Assembly (NCBI GenBank): GCA_030950285.1
Contig: JAUZRR010000015.1
Coordinates: 1 to 64,000, forward strand
From: Planctomycetota bacterium
GTDB taxonomy: Bacteria > Planctomycetota > Phycisphaerae > Phycisphaerales > UBA1924
DNA length: 64,000 nt
Direction: 5' to 3'
The position numbers and the translations under genes were made by a program. The notes beneath the pieces were generated by a model that had not been told where the DNA came from, did no database searches, and saw only the letters and a list, made by a program, of their open reading frames with translations. Shown piece after piece: positions 39,919-48,076 of the stretch (the stretch's first letter is position 1; each line of letters starts with the position of its first letter).

Positions 39919-40497
39919 ATGTCGGGAAAGGAAGAGCAGAACGCGGTCGATCTTGATCTGATGCAGCGAGTGGCTGCGGACGATCAGGGTGCGGTCGAGG
40001 AGCTGTACGACCGTTTCGGCTCGCTGGCGTACCGGATGGCGTACCAGGCGATGCCCACGAGGGCGGATGCCGACGACGCGGTCCAGGAAATCTTCGTTCG
40101 GCTGTGGAAAACCGCCGACCGTTTTGATCCCAAGCGGGCGGCGCTGGTGACATGGGTCATGCTCATCTCCCGGCGGCACCTTGTGGACCGTCTCCGGCGC
40201 AAGCGGGCGCGGATCACCGCGTCGAGTATCGAAGAATCGGCCGTTCGTGACGAACGCCGCGAGCGCAGGCCGGTCGGGCAGCAAATCGAGCGAGACGAAC
40301 ATTTCGCCGAAGTGATGAAAAAAATCGCCGATCTGCCGGCGCTGCAACAACGTGTGGTTAAGAGGGCGTATCTCGGCGGCCAGACACTCCGGCAGATCAG
40401 CGAAGAACTGGAAACGCCGCTGGGCACCGTCAAGTCGGCATTGAGCCGGGCCTTGGTGCGACTCCGCGAGCGGACAGGTGAGGAGCTTTCAGCATGA
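39919..40497 (+). CDS. ECF RNA polymerase sigma factor
   Basis: A 192-residue group 4 sigma factor with region 2 (YDRFGSLAYRMAYQAMPTRA, DADDAVQEIFVRLWKTADRF) and region 4 (LPALQQRVVKRAYLGGQTLR, then ETPLGTVKSALSRALVRLRE). Regions 1 and 3 are absent, as expected. The next gene overlaps its stop by four bases and encodes a membrane anti-sigma factor, so the two form a switch that responds to an envelope signal. The sequence is close to the SigK/RpoE-RskA type. The ATG at 39919 has a GAGAA-like sequence upstream, and TATAGT at 39853 may be a -10 box. Confidence 0.93.
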   Translation: MSGKEEQNAVDLDLMQRVAADDQGAVEELYDRFGSLAYRMAYQAMPTRADADDAVQEIFVRLWKTADRFDPKRAALVTWVMLISRRHLVDRLRRKRARITASSIEESAVRDERRERRPVGQQIERDEHFAEVMKKIADLPALQQRVVKRAYLGGQTLRQISEELETPLGTVKSALSRALVRLRERTGEELSA

Positions 40498-41327
40498 CAC
40501 AACGGGAACTGCTCGAGAACGCACTGCTTGACGCGCTCTCACTGCTCGACGACGAGGAGTGCGCCGCGTTCAATGCCGCGTTTGACGCCGCCCCGCCGCA
40601 CGTGCAGGCACAGGTGCGCCGCGAACAGACCAGGCTCGCCCGGATGGACGCGCTCCTGCCCGACGTTGCCCCCCCCGCCACGCTGCGGGCCCGCGTGCTC
40701 GAGGCTGTGGGTTCGTCCATCGCCCAGCGCCGGGCGCAGGAGGTCCACGCGAGCCTCCGCCTCGACGCCCCGGACTCCATCGCCGAGCTGCCCGAGGTCG
40801 CCCACCGCCGCAAGGTCGCGACGATCTGGCGCGCGGTGGCCCTCGGGTGCGCCGCCGCGGCGATCGTGCTCGGCGTGACCGCGGTCCAACTCCAAAGCCT
40901 GCTCCAGGACTTTCAATCGCAGGAAGACGCCCTCATCTCGGCGATCCGGGATAAGTTCGGCCCGGAGTATCTCATCGACGCGCTCGTCGATGATTCCACC
41001 CAGCGCATCACCCTCGTCGGCAACGACACCGGGTTCTCCAGCGACGCCAAGGCCGCGGTCTGGGTCAACCCCGACTGGCACACCGCCAAGCTCTTCGGCA
41101 TCAATCTCCCCGCGACCGAAGGCAGCCAGTACCGCCTCGTCGTCCTCAACGAAAACAACGAACCCGTCTCCGTCATCGCCGAGTTTACCTTCAACGGCGG
41201 GCTGCTCAACCGCGAGATCCCCGTCACCGTCAGCATCGACGCCGACCACCTGGCGATCGTGTCGGGCAGCGATTCCGATGCCGACGGCGTGCTGCTCGGT
41301 GTTCCCGAAGTGCTCGATATGCACTGA
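40494..41327 (+). CDS. Membrane anti-sigma factor (RskA-like)
   Basis: A 277-residue protein: residues 1-75 form a cytoplasmic anti-sigma domain (LLENALLDALSLLDDEECAA with the start of a four-helix fold), one membrane segment at about residues 112-133 (IWRAVALGCAAAAIVLGVTA), and a periplasmic domain of the RskA C-terminal type (AAVWVNPDWHTAKLFGINLP, SQYRLVVLNENNEPVSVIAE). The zinc-binding H-x3-C-x2-C of ZAS-type anti-sigmas is missing, as in RskA. It would hold the ECF sigma factor at the membrane until a signal triggers its release. The sequence around the stop codon (ctcgatatgcactgaga) is duplicated directly after it. Confidence 0.9.
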   Translation: MTQRELLENALLDALSLLDDEECAAFNAAFDAAPPHVQAQVRREQTRLARMDALLPDVAPPATLRARVLEAVGSSIAQRRAQEVHASLRLDAPDSIAELPEVAHRRKVATIWRAVALGCAAAAIVLGVTAVQLQSLLQDFQSQEDALISAIRDKFGPEYLIDALVDDSTQRITLVGNDTGFSSDAKAAVWVNPDWHTAKLFGINLPATEGSQYRLVVLNENNEPVSVIAEFTFNGGLLNREIPVTVSIDADHLAIVSGSDSDADGVLLGVPEVLDMH

Positions 41328-41366
41328 GACTCGATATGCACTGAGAACAGTTCCACCGAACTTGTT

Positions 41367-41416
41367 CCCGGCCGGGTCGCGTCAAACCAGACACGACGCG
41401 GCCGGGCGTTCTTTTT
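41367..41416 (+). terminator. Rho-independent terminator of the sigma/anti-sigma pair
   Basis: A long imperfect stem, CCCGGCCG with CGGCCGGG and inner GTCG/CGAC and GTC/GAC pairs, is followed by CGTTCTTTTT. It starts 40 bases after the anti-sigma stop and lies just before the convergent coiled-coil gene. Confidence 0.85.
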
Positions 41417-41443
41417 CCATAAACGATCCCGAGGATCAGGCTG

Positions 41444-43723
41444 TCAGGCGACCTTCTTGCCCGAGCCATCGCCCGGCGAGTCGATGATCTTCTGGATCGG
41501 ATCGACCCACCGCGCGTCCTCGAGCAGGTGGTCCACCGCGGCCGAGTTCTCGAACGCCGTCTTGGTCTTGGCCATCCGTTTCCAGATCCCGAACCAGAGC
41601 AGCAGGCAGAGGAGCGCACCCGCGCCCAGCCCGATCCCGGCGTACGCCAGACGCGGGTCCTCGATCGGCTCGTTCCCGGCCTGGACCGGCTCGGCGATGA
41701 CGGTCGTTGAGGTCTCGCTCCGCCGCTGGCGCAGAGCGCTCGACTGGGCGATCAGGCTTGTCAGATAGGTCTCAAGCGCCCGCGCCGTCGCTTCTCTGCC
41801 CTGCCCTTTGAGCTCGAACATGAGCTTGCCCGGTTCGGGCGAGCTCCAGGTCATCTCGTTTTTGAGCATCACCTTGAGTGCTGCGGGCTGTCCGAGTTCG
41901 GCAAAGCCACGCTGCGCGAGCCGCTCGGCACAATGAGACATCAGCTGGGGATCGAGCAACAGTTTCTCGTGAAACTCCTGCCATGACTTGAGCGCCTCGG
42001 GAGTCGGCGAGGTCTCGGTAAACTCGGCCGCCAGGACGCCCGACGCCGCGTACCGCGCCGGGAACGAACGAGTCACGACCGCCCAGGAGATGCCCGCGAG
42101 CAGGGCGAGTGTGCCCAGCCCGAAAAACACCATCGCCGCGGCACCGGACCTCGACTTGGTCGACACGACTTTTTTGTGCGCACGCTCGATGACCTCGCGG
42201 GCCTGCACCAGCTCCCGCCGCCGCGAGAGCACATCCTCGCACTGCTCCATCCGCTGGGCCAGCACCTCTTCGACGTGGTCGGCTTTGGACGCGTGTTCGC
42301 GGAGGAGCTGCCGCGCACGACGCAGCCGTTGACGGCGGAGCGCCAAGCGGGCATCGTCCCATGTGGAGGTGTTCCCCCCCGCCGCGGGCTCGCCCTGATA
42401 GCGCAGTGCGTCCCGTTCGCGCTCTGCACCGTCGAGCTGCTCGCGAAGCTCGTGGAGTTCGCCGGTCAGCGCCGCCATCGATTCCTCGAACTTGCCGTCG
42501 TCCTGGATCTCCTGTTCGCGTTCTTCCAGTGTCTGCTGCAGCTCGTCGATCCGGTCGGCGGCGAGGTCGAGCTTCTCGGTCATCTCGCGTACGTGCTCGC
42601 GCTCGGCTTCGAGCGCGGCGGCCTGCTCCTGCCGCTCGGTCCCGAAGCGTTCCGCCGCTTCGATCGCCGAACGCTCGACCGTGCTCAAACGCTCGGCGAG
42701 CTCGGCGTGCTGTTGCTCGGCGGCCCGGTTCGCGGCGCGATACTCCTCGACCTCCCGGCCCAGTCGTTCGAGCTCATCCCGCTGCCGGGCAAGGGTGCTC
42801 TCCAGCACGCGGGCGTTCTCGGCCGCCTCTTCGGCCGCCTGCTCGGCGGCCTGCTCGGCGGCTGTCGCGCGGGCTTCGAGCTGTGCGGTCACCGATTCGA
42901 GCTCGGCCTTGGTCTCTTGCAAGGCTGATTCCAGCTCGATCGCCCGCGCCTCGGCCACGCCTGCCCGTGACTCGATCTCGGCAACCGATGCCTCGAACTG
43001 CGCCGACCGCTCCTCGGACTGGGCCTCGGCTTTCAGCAGCTGCTGGAGCAAGTCTTCCGCCTGCGCCTCGGCGGCCGCGAGCGATTTCTGTCCGTCTGCC
43101 TCCAACACTTCCACCCGCTCGTGGGCGGCGGCGATCTCGCTGGTGAGCTTGGTCACCTGCTCACGGAGGACGTCGGCTTCGGCGAGCCGTGATTCGAACT
43201 CCGCCATCGCCTCGCGTTGCAACGCCATGTCCCGCTCGGCGGTCGCGAGGTCCTTGGCGAGTTGCTCGGCCTGTTGTACCGCCCGGTCGCGCTCGGTCTC
43301 CAGCGCTGTCGCCGCGGCCGCCTCGCGCTCGACCGCACTCTCCATGGCGCTGAGTTTCTCGGCAAACCGTTGCTTGACCTCGTCGAGTTCGGTGTTGATC
43401 CGTTCGAGCTCGCTCTCGGCGACCTGCTGGGCGGATTCGATCCTCGCCTCGGCCCCGGCGCGGGCCTCGCGTTCGGCCTTGAGCGCGGCTTCGGCGGCCG
43501 CGATCTGATCGTCCCGGGCCTGGAGCTCGGCCTGGAATCTCGCTTCGGCCTCGGCGCGCTCTGCGCGGACCTGCTTGAGACGGTCCAGCGTCTGCGAGAC
43601 CTCAGCCAGGGCGCGCTCGACCGCGTCCGCGCTCGGCCGTCGCCGGGCAGAACCCGCCTTGGCCGCCCGATCGCCGGGCCCAGCGCCGCTGCCAGCTTTG
43701 CTGTCGTCACTCCGAGACGCCAT
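41444..43723 (-). CDS. Long coiled-coil membrane protein with a Wzz-like C-terminal module
   Basis: A 759-residue protein. Residues 1-40 are basic and Ala/Ser-rich; residues about 45-500 are almost continuous Ala/Glu/Leu/Arg heptads (AEARFQAELQARDDQIAAAE and similar), a coiled coil on the cytoplasmic side. Residue about 530-552 is a first membrane helix (AAMVFFGLGTLALLAGISWA), then a 135-residue soluble domain (FHEKLLLDPQLMSHCAERLA, then LKNEMTWSSPEPGKLMFELK) and a second helix (YAGIGLGAGALLCLLLWFGI), ending in a short basic tail. Two helices around a domain of this kind are the layout of polysaccharide co-polymerases (Wzz/GumC). GGAGGG lies right before the ATG at 43723. It is divergent from the cysteine-rich gene. 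Confidence 0.82.
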   Translation of the reverse strand: MASRSDDSKAGSGAGPGDRAAKAGSARRRPSADAVERALAEVSQTLDRLKQVRAERAEAEARFQAELQARDDQIAAAEAALKAEREARAGAEARIESAQQVAESELERINTELDEVKQRFAEKLSAMESAVEREAAAATALETERDRAVQQAEQLAKDLATAERDMALQREAMAEFESRLAEADVLREQVTKLTSEIAAAHERVEVLEADGQKSLAAAEAQAEDLLQQLLKAEAQSEERSAQFEASVAEIESRAGVAEARAIELESALQETKAELESVTAQLEARATAAEQAAEQAAEEAAENARVLESTLARQRDELERLGREVEEYRAANRAAEQQHAELAERLSTVERSAIEAAERFGTERQEQAAALEAEREHVREMTEKLDLAADRIDELQQTLEEREQEIQDDGKFEESMAALTGELHELREQLDGAERERDALRYQGEPAAGGNTSTWDDARLALRRQRLRRARQLLREHASKADHVEEVLAQRMEQCEDVLSRRRELVQAREVIERAHKKVVSTKSRSGAAAMVFFGLGTLALLAGISWAVVTRSFPARYAASGVLAAEFTETSPTPEALKSWQEFHEKLLLDPQLMSHCAERLAQRGFAELGQPAALKVMLKNEMTWSSPEPGKLMFELKGQGREATARALETYLTSLIAQSSALRQRRSETSTTVIAEPVQAGNEPIEDPRLAYAGIGLGAGALLCLLLWFGIWKRMAKTKTAFENSAAVDHLLEDARWVDPIQKIIDSPGDGSGKKVA

Positions 43724-43867
43724 GGACCCTCCATAACAACACCCGATCAAACAAACCTGGCGGGCATTCCTCTGCTCTATCGGCCGCCCGAGGCCCCGGC
43801 TCAACCCCGTCCGGGAACGCCGACCGCATTCTTGAAAGAAAGCGGAATGCTTTGCGTGCTTTTGCCG

Positions 43868-43873
43868 TATACT
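43868..43873 (+). promoter_or_regulatory. Putative -10 box (TATACT) of the cysteine-rich gene
   Basis: TATACT lies 80 bases before the ATG at 43954. No good -35 hexamer is visible at 16-18 bases. Confidence 0.35.
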
Positions 43874-43953
43874 CTGGAGAGATCGTGCCCGGAACGGCCG
43901 ATTGGTCTGTCTGTTCATCCACACCACGTCCGAAATCACCAAGGAGTGAGCCC

Positions 43954-44598
43954 ATGGAGTTTGGCACCCTGTCCCTTCTCAAGCCCCTCGTCGCGGTCGG
44001 CGCCCTCGCTGTTGGCGGCATGGGTGCGTACAACTTCGCCACCACTGGCTGCCCCTTGGGCACCACCTGCGACACCACCGAGGGTGCTGCGGTCACCGCC
44101 GCTGCGACGACCGATGCCGAGTCCTCCTGTCACACCAACAAGCAGGCGACCGAAACCACGCTCGTTGCGGACGCATCCGCCGATGCCGACTGTGCTCTGG
44201 CCTGCGATTCCTCGTCCGAAACCGTCGCCGAGCTTGCCGGCTCCGATGCCGACGCGGTCTCAGCCGCGATGAAAGCCGCGTGCGACGCCTCTGGTGGCTG
44301 CACCGAGACCATGAAGGCCGCCTGCGATGCCGCAGGCATCGATTGCTCCGACAGCACCACTCTTGTCGCCGACACCACCAAATCCCACTGCTCCGAGATG
44401 AAGTCCGAGTGTTCTGACACCGCCGAGCTCGTCGCCGACACCACCAAATCCCACTGCTCCGAGATGAAATCCGAGTGTTCTGACACCGCCGAGCTCGTCG
44501 CCGACACCATCGAATCCGACTGCTCCGACAAGAAGTCCGAGTGCGAAGATGCTTCTGACGAGACTGCCGGGATCGAATCCGCGTCCAACGACAGCTGA
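43954..44598 (+). CDS. Cysteine-rich repeat protein with an N-terminal membrane segment
   Basis: A 214-residue protein that I cannot assign. Residues 6-25 are a hydrophobic segment (LLKPLVAVGALAVGGMGAYN) that could be a membrane anchor or uncleaved signal. The rest is acidic, Ser/Thr/Ala-rich and holds 15 Cys, 14 of them in close pairs (CPLGTTC, CALAC, CDASGGC, CDAAGIDC, CSEMKSEC twice, CSDKKSEC). Three near-identical 66-bp units start at 44365, 44431 and 44497 and give 22-residue repeats with one C-x6-C each, so the tail has grown by duplication. AAGGAG lies eight bases before the ATG at 43954, and a strong terminator follows. Metal binding or disulfide-linked surface roles are possible. Confidence 0.8.
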   Translation: MEFGTLSLLKPLVAVGALAVGGMGAYNFATTGCPLGTTCDTTEGAAVTAAATTDAESSCHTNKQATETTLVADASADADCALACDSSSETVAELAGSDADAVSAAMKAACDASGGCTETMKAACDAAGIDCSDSTTLVADTTKSHCSEMKSECSDTAELVADTTKSHCSEMKSECSDTAELVADTIESDCSDKKSECEDASDETAGIESASNDS

Positions 44599-44628
44599 TT
44601 ACACCAGCAGCTGACAAGTGAAATCGTG

Positions 44629-44666
44629 CAACCGCCCCGCGACCATCGCGGGGCGGTTGCCTTTCT
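44629..44666 (+). terminator. Rho-independent terminator of the cysteine-rich gene
   Basis: A perfect 13-bp stem, CAACCGCCCCGCG with CGCGGGGCGGTTG, around the loop ACCAT, followed by CCTTTCT. It starts 31 bases after the stop. Confidence 0.88.
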
Positions 44667-44722
44667 GAGAGCCCGTGTGCAGAGCGCAAACCGGTCCACA
44701 GCCGCCGCCATGCCGAGGCCTC

Positions 44723-44728
44723 TACGCT
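44723..44728 (+). promoter_or_regulatory. Putative -10 box (TACGCT) of the EVE gene
   Basis: TACGCT is followed by TTGTCCATC and the ATG at 44738. The same string, ctctacgct-tgtcca, occurs before the PPK2 gene on the other strand at 46019. Confidence 0.4.
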
Positions 44729-44737
44729 TTGTCCATC

Positions 44738-45166
44738 ATGACCACCTACCTCTTCAAGACCGAGCCGGGCGACTACTCGTGGGACGATCTGGTCCGTGAC
44801 AAGCGCACCGACTGGACGGGCGTCTCGAACGCGGCTGCGCAGAAGCACATGCGAGCGGTTCGCAAGGGTGACGAGGTGCTTTTCTACCACACCGGCAGCG
44901 ACAAACGGATCGTCGGCCTGGCGAAGGTGGTCAAGGGGGCGTACCCCGACCCCGACCGCCCGGGCACCACCGCCGCGGGCGACACGAAGTTTGTCCTTGT
45001 CGATATCGCGCCGGTGCGGGCCGCGAGCACGGACGGCGCCACGCTCGCAGCAATCAAAGCCGACGAGCGGTTCGCCGACTTTGCGCTGGTCAGGCAGAGC
45101 CGACTGAGCGCAATGCCTGTACCGCCCACGCTCGACAAAGCGATCCGCAAGCTCGCGGGGCTCTGA
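44738..45166 (+). CDS. EVE-domain protein
   Basis: A 142-residue protein of the EVE/PUA-like fold (thymocyte nuclear protein 1 group), believed to bind modified bases in nucleic acids. Family marks are MTTYLFKTEPGDYSWDDLVR, TDWTGVSNAAAQKHMRAVRK, GDEVLFYHTGSDKRIVGLAK, and the ending LSAMPVPPTLDKAIRKLAGL. The length is normal. The ATG at 44738 is the true start because the domain begins at residue 1; the TACGCT box lies nine bases upstream, and no ribosome-binding site is evident. Neighbours converge on or point away from it. Confidence 0.93.
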   Translation: MTTYLFKTEPGDYSWDDLVRDKRTDWTGVSNAAAQKHMRAVRKGDEVLFYHTGSDKRIVGLAKVVKGAYPDPDRPGTTAAGDTKFVLVDIAPVRAASTDGATLAAIKADERFADFALVRQSRLSAMPVPPTLDKAIRKLAGL

Positions 45167-45194
45167 GGCTGATCGTTGTGCACGCCGCCCGCGC

Positions 45195-46019
45195 TCAGTC
45201 GATCTCAACCGTCGCCGGATCAAACTCGGCCTCGGGCGGCTGCGGATCAAGCTGTTCCAACGCCCGACGAACGATCGACGAGACCGCCCAGTTGCGGTAC
45301 CACTTGCGATCGGCAGGGACCACAAACCACGGCGCGTGTTCGGTCGAGCACCGCGAGAGCGCCTCGGTGTACGCCTGCTGATACTCGCCCCACCGCTTCC
45401 GCTCGGCGAGGTCTCCAGCAGAAAACTTCCAGCGCTTCGCCGGGTCGTCGAGCCTTGCCTGGAGTCGCTCTTTCTGCTCGTCCTTGGAGATGTGCAGGAA
45501 GACCTTGAGAATCGTCGTCCCGCTGCCCGCGAGCAGCCGCTCGAAGGCGTTGATCTCCTCGTACCTTCGCTGCCACACCGCTTCGGGAACGAGCCCGTGC
45601 ACACGCACCACCAGCACGTCCTCGTAGTGCGACCGGTTGAAGACCACGATGCGACCAGCGCCCGGCGTCTTGCGATGGATACGCCACAGATAGTCGTGCG
45701 CCAGTTCCTCCGACGTGGGCTGCTTGAACCCCTCGACGCGGACCCCCTGCGGGTTGAGCGCGCCGAACACGTGCCGGATCGTGCCGTCCTTCCCGGCGGT
45801 GTCCATCCCCTGCAACACCACCAGCACCGAACGCCCGCCCTCGGCCCACAGCCGGTACTGCAAATCCCGCATCGCGACGACATTCTCGGCATGCATCGCC
45901 TCGGCCGAAGCACGCTCCTTCTCCTTCGACCCGCTCAGACCAGGCGTCCGGCCGGGATCAATCGCGCCGAGATCAACAACGGACCCGGGCTCGACAACGT
46001 GCAGTTCGGATGGGTGCAT
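45195..46019 (-). CDS. Polyphosphate kinase 2 family protein (PPK2)
   Basis: A 274-residue protein with the PPK2 fold: P-loop SVLVVLQGMDTAGKDGTIRH, then GVRVEGFKQPTSEELAHDYL, the Walker B-like FNRSHYEDVLVVRVH, and the lid segment KERLQARLDDPAKRWKFSAG. The ending APWFVVPADRKWYRNWAVSS is also family-specific. PPK2 enzymes transfer phosphate between polyphosphate and nucleotides; the single-domain form here fits nucleoside diphosphate or monophosphate kinases driven by polyP. The ATG at 46019 lies exactly six bases after a TACGCT box; an ATG at 46037 in frame is possible but lies upstream of that box. Confidence 0.93.
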   Translation of the reverse strand: MHPSELHVVEPGSVVDLGAIDPGRTPGLSGSKEKERASAEAMHAENVVAMRDLQYRLWAEGGRSVLVVLQGMDTAGKDGTIRHVFGALNPQGVRVEGFKQPTSEELAHDYLWRIHRKTPGAGRIVVFNRSHYEDVLVVRVHGLVPEAVWQRRYEEINAFERLLAGSGTTILKVFLHISKDEQKERLQARLDDPAKRWKFSAGDLAERKRWGEYQQAYTEALSRCSTEHAPWFVVPADRKWYRNWAVSSIVRRALEQLDPQPPEAEFDPATVEID

Positions 46020-46025
46020 GGACAG

Positions 46026-46031
46026 AGCGTA
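46026..46031 (-). promoter_or_regulatory. Putative -10 box (TACGCT) of the PPK2 gene
   Basis: On the minus strand TACGCT (46031-46026) is followed by ctgtcc and the ATG at 46019, a six-base gap that makes the start codon the predicted +1. Confidence 0.45.
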
Positions 46032-46054
46032 GAGCATCTTGCCGGCGTTCGTTG

Positions 46055-46134
46055 TGTGTGCCGCAGCCATCCTGGCTGTGCGAGCGGTACAGATGCAAAC
46101 CCGCGGCGAGCACGGCTCGCAGAGCCGTGGCACA
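46055..46134. repeat. Family A palindrome pair in the PPK2-marC gap
   Basis: GCAGCCATCCTGGCTGTGC (46063-46081) and CACGGCTCGCAGAGCCGTG (46111-46129) are two hairpins whose outer ends (gtgtgcc... and ...ggcacac) are inverted copies, so the whole 80-base block could fold as one structure. It is the most complete member of this family in the window. Confidence 0.75.
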
Positions 46135-46154
46135 CCGTCAGGCATGGAGACCGC

Positions 46155-46787
46155 TCAGCGGCCTGCACTCTCCAAAGCGGTTGCCTCAAGCCATCCTGCA
46201 ACCACGAACTGCACGCCGATTGCTACCAGAATCATCCCCATGAACCGGGTGATCACTCGGAGGGCATCGCGGTGTATGAAACGTTCCAGCCGCACAATCA
46301 CCAGCAGGGTTATCCACACCGCTGCGCTCCCGATCGTGATCGCGGTCAACGTCGCCCAAGGCACCGCGCCCGGCTCGATCGAGGTCATCGAAATCACCGC
46401 GGCGATCGTCCCCGGCCCGGCGACCATCGGCATCGCAAACGGCACCATCAATCGCTCGCGGATCTCTGTGTTGTCGGCGTGGTGCTCGGCTTCGCGCGAT
46501 TGACTGCCGTTGAGCATGCGCCAACCCATCGCCGCGACGATCACCCCCCCCGCGATCCGGAACGCGGGCATGCTCACGCCGAACACATCGAGCAGCGTCT
46601 TGCCCACCAGCGCAGAAATCACAAGAATCACCAGGATAATCAGCGACGTCCGCGATGCCGCGATGCGCTGTGCGCGCGGCGACTGCGACGAAACCATCGT
46701 GCCGAAGATCGGCGCGTTCCCCAGCGGATTCATGATCGCCAACAACCCGATCACCGAATGCAGCACCAGATCGAGAAAGCTGGGCAT
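46155..46787 (-). CDS. MarC-family integral membrane protein
   Basis: A 210-residue protein with six membrane helices of the MarC/UPF0056 family: start LDLVLHSVIGLLAIMNPLGN, middle MPAFRIAGGVIVAAMGWRML, and the signature IRERLMVPFAMPMVAGPGTI. MarC was once linked to multiple antibiotic resistance, but its function is unknown; a transport role is guessed. The ATG at 46787 overlaps the lipA stop (ATGA), so it is translated after lipA from the same transcript. A family A repeat block lies after its stop. Confidence 0.92.
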   Translation of the reverse strand: MPSFLDLVLHSVIGLLAIMNPLGNAPIFGTMVSSQSPRAQRIAASRTSLIILVILVISALVGKTLLDVFGVSMPAFRIAGGVIVAAMGWRMLNGSQSREAEHHADNTEIRERLMVPFAMPMVAGPGTIAAVISMTSIEPGAVPWATLTAITIGSAAVWITLLVIVRLERFIHRDALRVITRFMGMILVAIGVQFVVAGWLEATALESAGR

Positions 46788-47884
46788 CAGCCCTGCTCCG
46801 CACGCCTGGCCCGCTCCTCTTCGATCGTGCTCAGCACGTCCGCCTGATGGTCCGCGTGATAGCTCGAACGCACCAGCGGCCCGCTCACCACCACCTTGAA
46901 CCCGCGCTTCAGCCCCTCGGCCTCGAACACCTTGAACTGTTCGGGCGTCACCCACCGGTCGATCGGCAGGTGATTGCGCGACGGCTGAAGGTACTGGCCG
47001 ATTGTCAGGATGTCGCACGGGTCGCCGGCGTGCGGCCCGGTGTGCCTGCCCGTTGCCTCGATCACCTGGTCCATCAGCTCGAGGACCTCCTCGTCCCGTT
47101 CGCCGATGCCGACCATGATCCCGGTCTTGGCAACGCGCCCCTGCTCTTTGACCCGCCGCAACAGCTCGATCGAGCGGCCGTACTTGGCGCTCGGGCGGAC
47201 CGCCGGGTACATCCGCTGCACGCACTCGATGTTGTGGTTGATGATGTGAGGCTCGGCGTCGATCACCATCTGGAGAGCCCCTTGGTTTCCCTCAAAATCG
47301 GGAATCAGGACCTCGATGGACATCCCCGGGCAGGCATCTTTGCTCCGCACGATGGTTTCGGCCCAGATTCCGGCCCCGCCGTCGGGCAGCTCGTCGCGGT
47401 TGACGCTGGTGATGACGATGTGCTTGAGGCCCGCTCCCTGGTGCATCAGGCCGAGCGATTCGGCGACGCGGCGGGGCTCGTCCTTGTCCAGCGCCGGGGG
47501 TCTCCCGGTTTTGACGTTACAGAATCCGCACGCTCGGGTACAGGTATCCCCCAGGATCATGATGGTCGCGACGCCTCGCGCCCAGCACTCGCCCATGTTC
47601 GGGCAGCCGGCCTCTTCGCAGACGGTGTGGAGGTTGTGCTCGTCGAGGATGCTCTTGAGCTTGGTGTAACCCTCGCCCCCGGGCACCTTTGCGCGGAGCC
47701 ACGGCGGCTTTCGCTTCATGCCCAGGGTGTGCGGCTTGTCGGTGCCGTTGTTCAGGACCATCCCGGTCAGGCTGACCAGTGGCTTGTCGATCCGTCGCAT
47801 CGGGTCGCCGCCCGGGGTGCGTGGGTGGCGGGGCGCTGGTGCGGAAGGATTTTGTTTGGATGCGCGTGTGCTTGGCGGGTTCAT
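46787..47884 (-). CDS. lipA: Lipoyl synthase LipA
   Basis: LipA inserts two sulfur atoms into octanoyl groups on lipoyl domains. Both iron-sulfur sites are present: the auxiliary cluster C-x4-C-x5-C in [20 protein letters not shown] and the radical-SAM C-x3-C-x2-C in [19 protein letters not shown]. Other segments are [20 protein letters not shown] and [20 protein letters not shown]. At 365 residues it has an extra N-terminal tail of about 40 residues ([20 protein letters not shown]) compared with most LipA. The ATG at 47884 is seven bases after a TACTGT box. The marC-like gene follows by overlap. No lipB is nearby. Confidence 0.95.
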   Translation of the reverse strand: MNPPSTRASKQNPSAPAPRHPRTPGGDPMRRIDKPLVSLTGMVLNNGTDKPHTLGMKRKPPWLRAKVPGGEGYTKLKSILDEHNLHTVCEEAGCPNMGECWARGVATIMILGDTCTRACGFCNVKTGRPPALDKDEPRRVAESLGLMHQGAGLKHIVITSVNRDELPDGGAGIWAETIVRSKDACPGMSIEVLIPDFEGNQGALQMVIDAEPHIINHNIECVQRMYPAVRPSAKYGRSIELLRRVKEQGRVAKTGIMVGIGERDEEVLELMDQVIEATGRHTGPHAGDPCDILTIGQYLQPSRNHLPIDRWVTPEQFKVFEAEGLKRGFKVVVSGPLVRSSYHADHQADVLSTIEEERARRAEQG

Positions 47885-47891
47885 CACTCTT

Positions 47892-47897
47892 ACAGTA
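47892..47897 (-). promoter_or_regulatory. Putative -10 box (TACTGT) of lipA
   Basis: On the minus strand TACTGT (47897-47892) is followed by seven bases (aagagtg) and the ATG at 47884. Confidence 0.35.
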
Positions 47898-48048
47898 GGA
47901 TCGGGCGTGCGATCGAGACGGTCCATCGAAGTCCTGTTTGGTACAACAAGTGGGAAGATCTGGCATGACGGGTTCAACCAGCACTGCATTTTCGGTCGAT
48001 CCTCTTCTTTGAGCAGCGGGTAGTTTGTTCTGCCCGAGCCCCCGTAGT

Positions 48049-48076
48049 TTGACACCTATCGGGGTTCTGCTAGCGT
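48049..48076 (+). promoter_or_regulatory. Sigma-70 promoter of the exopolysaccharide/exosortase operon
   Basis: TTGACA (48049-48054) and TAGCGT (48071-48076) are separated by 16 bases, the same layout as the sahR-like promoter. Transcription would start near 48083, giving a leader of about 95 bases. Confidence 0.65.
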
